DNA from: Deltaproteobacteria bacterium
Lineage (GTDB): Bacteria > Desulfobacterota > Deferrimicrobia > Deferrimicrobiales > Deferrimicrobiaceae
Length of the DNA stretch: 50,435 nt
Direction of reading: 5' to 3'
Assembly (NCBI GenBank): GCA_025356865.1
Contig: JANXQJ010000074.1
Span: 1 to 50,435, forward strand
A model generated the notes under the pieces. It saw only the letters and a program-made list of their open reading frames with translations. It was not told the DNA's origin and did no database searches. Below are positions 48,350 to 50,435 of the stretch, one piece after another. Made by a program: the position numbers and the translations under genes. The number at the start of each line of letters is the position of its first letter. Position 1 is the stretch's first letter.

Positions 48350-48955
48350 CTACTCCACCTTCCCCTGCGTCATATACCGGGTCAGGCGCTCCCGAAGGTA
48401 AAGCCGCGCGCGGTGCAGTCGCGACTTCACGGCCGGCACGGACAGTCCGAGAATCTCGGAGGTCTCCTCGTTCGAAAGCCCTTCTACGTCGCTCAAAACG
48501 AATACCACGCGATATTTCTCGGAAAGGCTGTCCGTGTATCTCTGGATGACCCCCCCGAGCTCCTTGTTCAGCAGGTTGCGCTCGACTTCCTTGCTCCAGT
48601 CGTCGACCAGGCTTGCATGCATCCCCTCTTCGGTGAAAACGGGCATGAACTCCTCGATCGAGACGGTCTCGTTTCGCCGCCTGCTGCGCAACCGCATGAG
48701 GCAACTGTTTACGCAGATGCGGTAGATCCACGAGTAGAGCGCCGAGTCGCCCTTGAACGTCCCGACCTTGCGGATGACCGTGATGAATACGTCTTGGGCC
48801 GCTTCCTGAGCGTCGCTGTCGTTCTTGAGAATCGAGAGCGCCAGACTGTAGATTTTCCCGTGGAACCGCTCGAACAGCGCCTCGACCGACGCCTCGGTTC
48901 CGGCCCTGAGTTCCTCCAGGAGCAAATTGTCGTCCTGCAGCCGATCGGTGGACAT
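48350..48955 (-). CDS. ECF-type RNA polymerase sigma factor
   Basis: 201 aa. Region 2: ALFERFHGKIYSLALSIL, then AQEAAQDVFITVIRKVGTF and WIYRICVNSCLMRLR. Region 4: LSEKYRVVFVLSDVEGLSNEETSEILGLSVPAVKSRLHRARLYLRERL. ATG 48955 is selected because GGGGAG lies 6 nt before it; an upstream ATG (48988) lacks one. It is followed by the anti-sigma gene. A TTGACA (49020-49015) upstream on the same strand lacks a matching -10. Confidence 0.95.
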   Translation of the reverse strand: MSTDRLQDDNLLLEELRAGTEASVEALFERFHGKIYSLALSILKNDSDAQEAAQDVFITVIRKVGTFKGDSALYSWIYRICVNSCLMRLRSRRRNETVSIEEFMPVFTEEGMHASLVDDWSKEVERNLLNKELGGVIQRYTDSLSEKYRVVFVLSDVEGLSNEETSEILGLSVPAVKSRLHRARLYLRERLTRYMTQGKVE

Positions 48956-49089
48956 TTCCACTCCCCTGTAAGATTCGAACTGCCCCATCCGGGTTTCGAA
49001 AAACCTCGGGACGGTGTCAAGAATTACACGAATCGCCCGATTCACGCAAGGATCGACACGATTTTCTGCATTTTCAAGCCGTTCCGGAC

Positions 49090-49118
49090 TTGGCGGACGA
49101 TGTGGAATACCGTACAAT
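49090..49118 (+). promoter_or_regulatory. Sigma-70 promoter of the small membrane gene
   Basis: TTGGCG (49090-49095), 17-nt spacer, TACAAT (49113-49118). Transcription would start near 49125. Confidence 0.65.
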
Positions 49119-49177
49119 CTTGTCAGGAGGCGGATTGCGGAAAAGACGCGGCCGCCAGACGGGGGTTCAAAGTTACC

Positions 49178-49342
49178 GTGAAGAAGAAACAGGTTTTCGT
49201 CACCACGCTGCTGGTTGCCGCGACGGCGACCTTCGTTTTCGCCCTGCTCAAGCGGCGGCAGGACCAGAAGCTTTCACCGCTCTACGGCCGGCCCAAGGGG
49301 GGCGAACGCGACGGTGAAGAACTGCTCTTCATCGGTTCCTGA
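49178..49342 (+). CDS. Small single-span membrane protein (54 aa)
   Basis: GTG start. Residues 1-4 are basic (VKKK), then a hydrophobic helix (QVFVTTLLVAATATFVFALL), then a KRRQDQ stop-transfer and a polar cytosolic tail. The ribosome site is poor (GGGGG 10 nt away). The frame with better AGGAGG spacing (TTG 49135) encodes an Arg-rich chain that looks like a shadow. Function unknown. It is divergent from the sigma/anti-sigma pair. Confidence 0.6.
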   Translation: MKKKQVFVTTLLVAATATFVFALLKRRQDQKLSPLYGRPKGGERDGEELLFIGS

Positions 49343-49344
49343 AA

Positions 49345-49368
49345 TCAAGGGCTGATCCGCCCCTTTTT
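49345..49368 (+). terminator. Terminator of the small membrane gene
   Basis: An imperfect stem (AAGGGC with GCCCCTT, one bulge) around TGATCC is followed directly by T6. It lies in the 26-bp gap before the convergent helicase gene. Confidence 0.6.
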
Positions 49369-50435
49369 TCAGTAGAACAGTTCCATCTTCGCCGCCCGGA
49401 CGAGCAGTTTCTTGAGCCCGTACACCGGGAACCGGACGATCAGTTTCTGCTCGGCCCCTTCCCCCTCGCACGCTTCCACGCGCCCTTCACCGAAAACGGG
49501 GTGACTCACCCGTTTGGGGCTGTTCGGGTCCAGTTCCTTTTTATCGCCGAACGGAGACACTTCCCGTTCGACCGGCCTTCGAACGACCGTCGCCGGTTTC
49601 GGCCGGGCCTCGGTCCGGGTGGGATAAGCGCGCGACGACGAAAGATAGCTGCTCGTCGTCTCGACGCGGTTGCCGGTCGGATACGGCCTGCCCGAAACAA
49701 AACGGGCCCGTTCCTTTTCGGCCTCGTCCGAGGTCTCGTCTTCCCAGCGCACCATCGCTTTCGGAATTTCCGAAAGGAAGCGGGAAGGCACCGCGTCCTT
49801 CCAGGAACCGAACAGGTTGCGTCGCCGGGCGAACGAGATCGTGGCGCGCTCGCGTGCCCGCGTCAGCCCGACGTAGAAAAGCCGGCGCTCTTCCTCGACC
49901 TCTTTTTCGTCGTCGGCCGACCGCGAATGCGGGAGCAGGCCCTCTTCGACCCCGACCAGGAAGATCACCGGGAACTCGAGCCCCTTGGCGTTGTGAAGCG
50001 TCATCAGCCGGACCGCCTCGCCCTCTTCCGCATTCATGTCGCGCGGCGAGAGGGAAACCGTCTCGAGGAACGCCGTGACCCCGTCCTCGCCCATCCCCTC
50101 GAACGCGTCCCCCATCTTCAACAGTTCCCCGATGTTGGCGAGGTCGTCCTCGCGCTCCTTGGCCGTGGCGTTACCGCCCGCCTCGCGAATCCAGTCGAGG
50201 TACCCGCCCTCGGTGAGCAGGGCGCGAAGCGCCTCACCCGGGGTCCGTTCGGGGAGCGCCGAGAGCCAGGCCTCCCGGAGTCGGAAGAGCGATTCGAGCT
50301 GCGGAATTCCCGCCAGCATCGACGAAATCGGGACACCGCCGCGCCGGGCGCTTTCGGAGGCGGCCGCCAGCTTGGCCTCGCCGACACCGCGTCGCGGGCT
50401 CTTGAGAAGCCGCTTCAGGGAGACCATGTCGTCGG
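49369..50435 (-). CDS. UvrD/PcrA-type superfamily 1 DNA helicase, C-terminal part (5' truncated by window edge)
   Basis: About 355 residues are visible; the start lies beyond the window. It has helicase motifs V and VI: VRLMTLHNAKGLEFPVIFLVG and EERRLFYVGLTRARERATISFA, with the VEEGLLPHSRS in between. The end carries the PcrA-type beta (Tudor-like) tail: RVSHPVFGEGRV and LIVRFPVYGLKKLLV. Acts in DNA repair and replication restart. PcrA/UvrD is more likely than Rep because of the C-terminal tail. Confidence 0.93.
   Translation of the reverse strand, partial: DDMVSLKRLLKSPRRGVGEAKLAAASESARRGGVPISSMLAGIPQLESLFRLREAWLSALPERTPGEALRALLTEGGYLDWIREAGGNATAKEREDDLANIGELLKMGDAFEGMGEDGVTAFLETVSLSPRDMNAEEGEAVRLMTLHNAKGLEFPVIFLVGVEEGLLPHSRSADDEKEVEEERRLFYVGLTRARERATISFARRRNLFGSWKDAVPSRFLSEIPKAMVRWEDETSDEAEKERARFVSGRPYPTGNRVETTSSYLSSSRAYPTRTEARPKPATVVRRPVEREVSPFGDKKELDPNSPKRVSHPVFGEGRVEACEGEGAEQKLIVRFPVYGLKKLLVRAAKMELFY

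Noticed and set aside
49015-49020. TTGACA as -35 of the ECF sigma gene
   Set aside because: No -10-like hexamer is found at 16-18 nt on the minus strand.
49135-49317. TTG-started frame with a strong AGGAGG next to the small membrane gene
   Set aside because: The product is Arg/Gly-rich and looks like a shadow of the membrane protein frame; the AGGAGG is at the predicted transcript start.

Overview
The window is about 50 kb of GC-rich bacterial chromosome, densely packed, with no intergenic gap over 300 bases. It reads as a deltaproteobacterial genome of the Desulfuromonadota/Geobacter/Deferrimicrobia kind. The grounds are a radical SAM gene inside the hemE-hemH-hemG cluster, DapL, a CheX-type protein beside PAS-rich hybrid kinases, GatCAB, GlnE and an NFACT/RqcH protein. 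This placement is inference from gene content, not from a search. No CRISPR array or complete insertion sequence was seen. The only mobile-element trace is the end of a serine recombinase next to a tRNA-Asn gene, with a second copy of the tRNA 3' end.

Layout. 1-610: recombinase end, 23-bp att-like repeat, tRNA-Asn with its own promoter and terminator. 0.77-3.8 kb (minus): FAD oxidoreductase, CorA, a secreted coiled-coil protein. 3.8-8.5 kb (plus): AhbD/NirJ-like radical SAM, hemE, hemH, hemG/hemY. 8.6-11.9 kb: CheX-like protein and a four-PAS hybrid kinase. 11.9-18.8 kb: ettA (minus), then yjbQ, a pabB-pabC fusion, a LOG protein, a glutaredoxin and rqcH (plus). 18.8-27.6 kb: a 32-residue membrane microprotein, nadE, an MFS transporter, then a minus operon lapA/87-aa protein/nth/plsC, an outer-membrane protein and a membrane hybrid kinase. 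27.7-36.3 kb: queE, an aminotransferase, dapL, two convergent radical SAM/SPASM genes, two small Fn3-like exported proteins, queC, a methyltransferase and a 69-aa protein. 36.3-46 kb (minus): gatC-gatA-gatB-asmA-mtnA-glnE as one run. 46-50.4 kb: an rRNA methyltransferase with trmO, an ECF sigma factor with a zinc anti-sigma factor, a small membrane protein and the 3' end of a UvrD/PcrA helicase.

Three themes stand out. (1) The heme cluster could form a complete route from uroporphyrinogen III to heme in which a radical SAM enzyme does the last decarboxylation, so HemN/HemF or ChdC would not be needed (hypothesis). (2) Many genes have an extended -10 element (TG-N-TANNNT), and in nadE, queC, queE and rlmL-like the -10 hexamer ends exactly 6 nt before the start codon with no Shine-Dalgarno sequence, which points to leaderless mRNAs. 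(3) Short genes and repeats that automated calling can miss are present: the microprotein at 18814-18912 and a two-copy ~49-bp intergenic repeat at 32105 and 46116.
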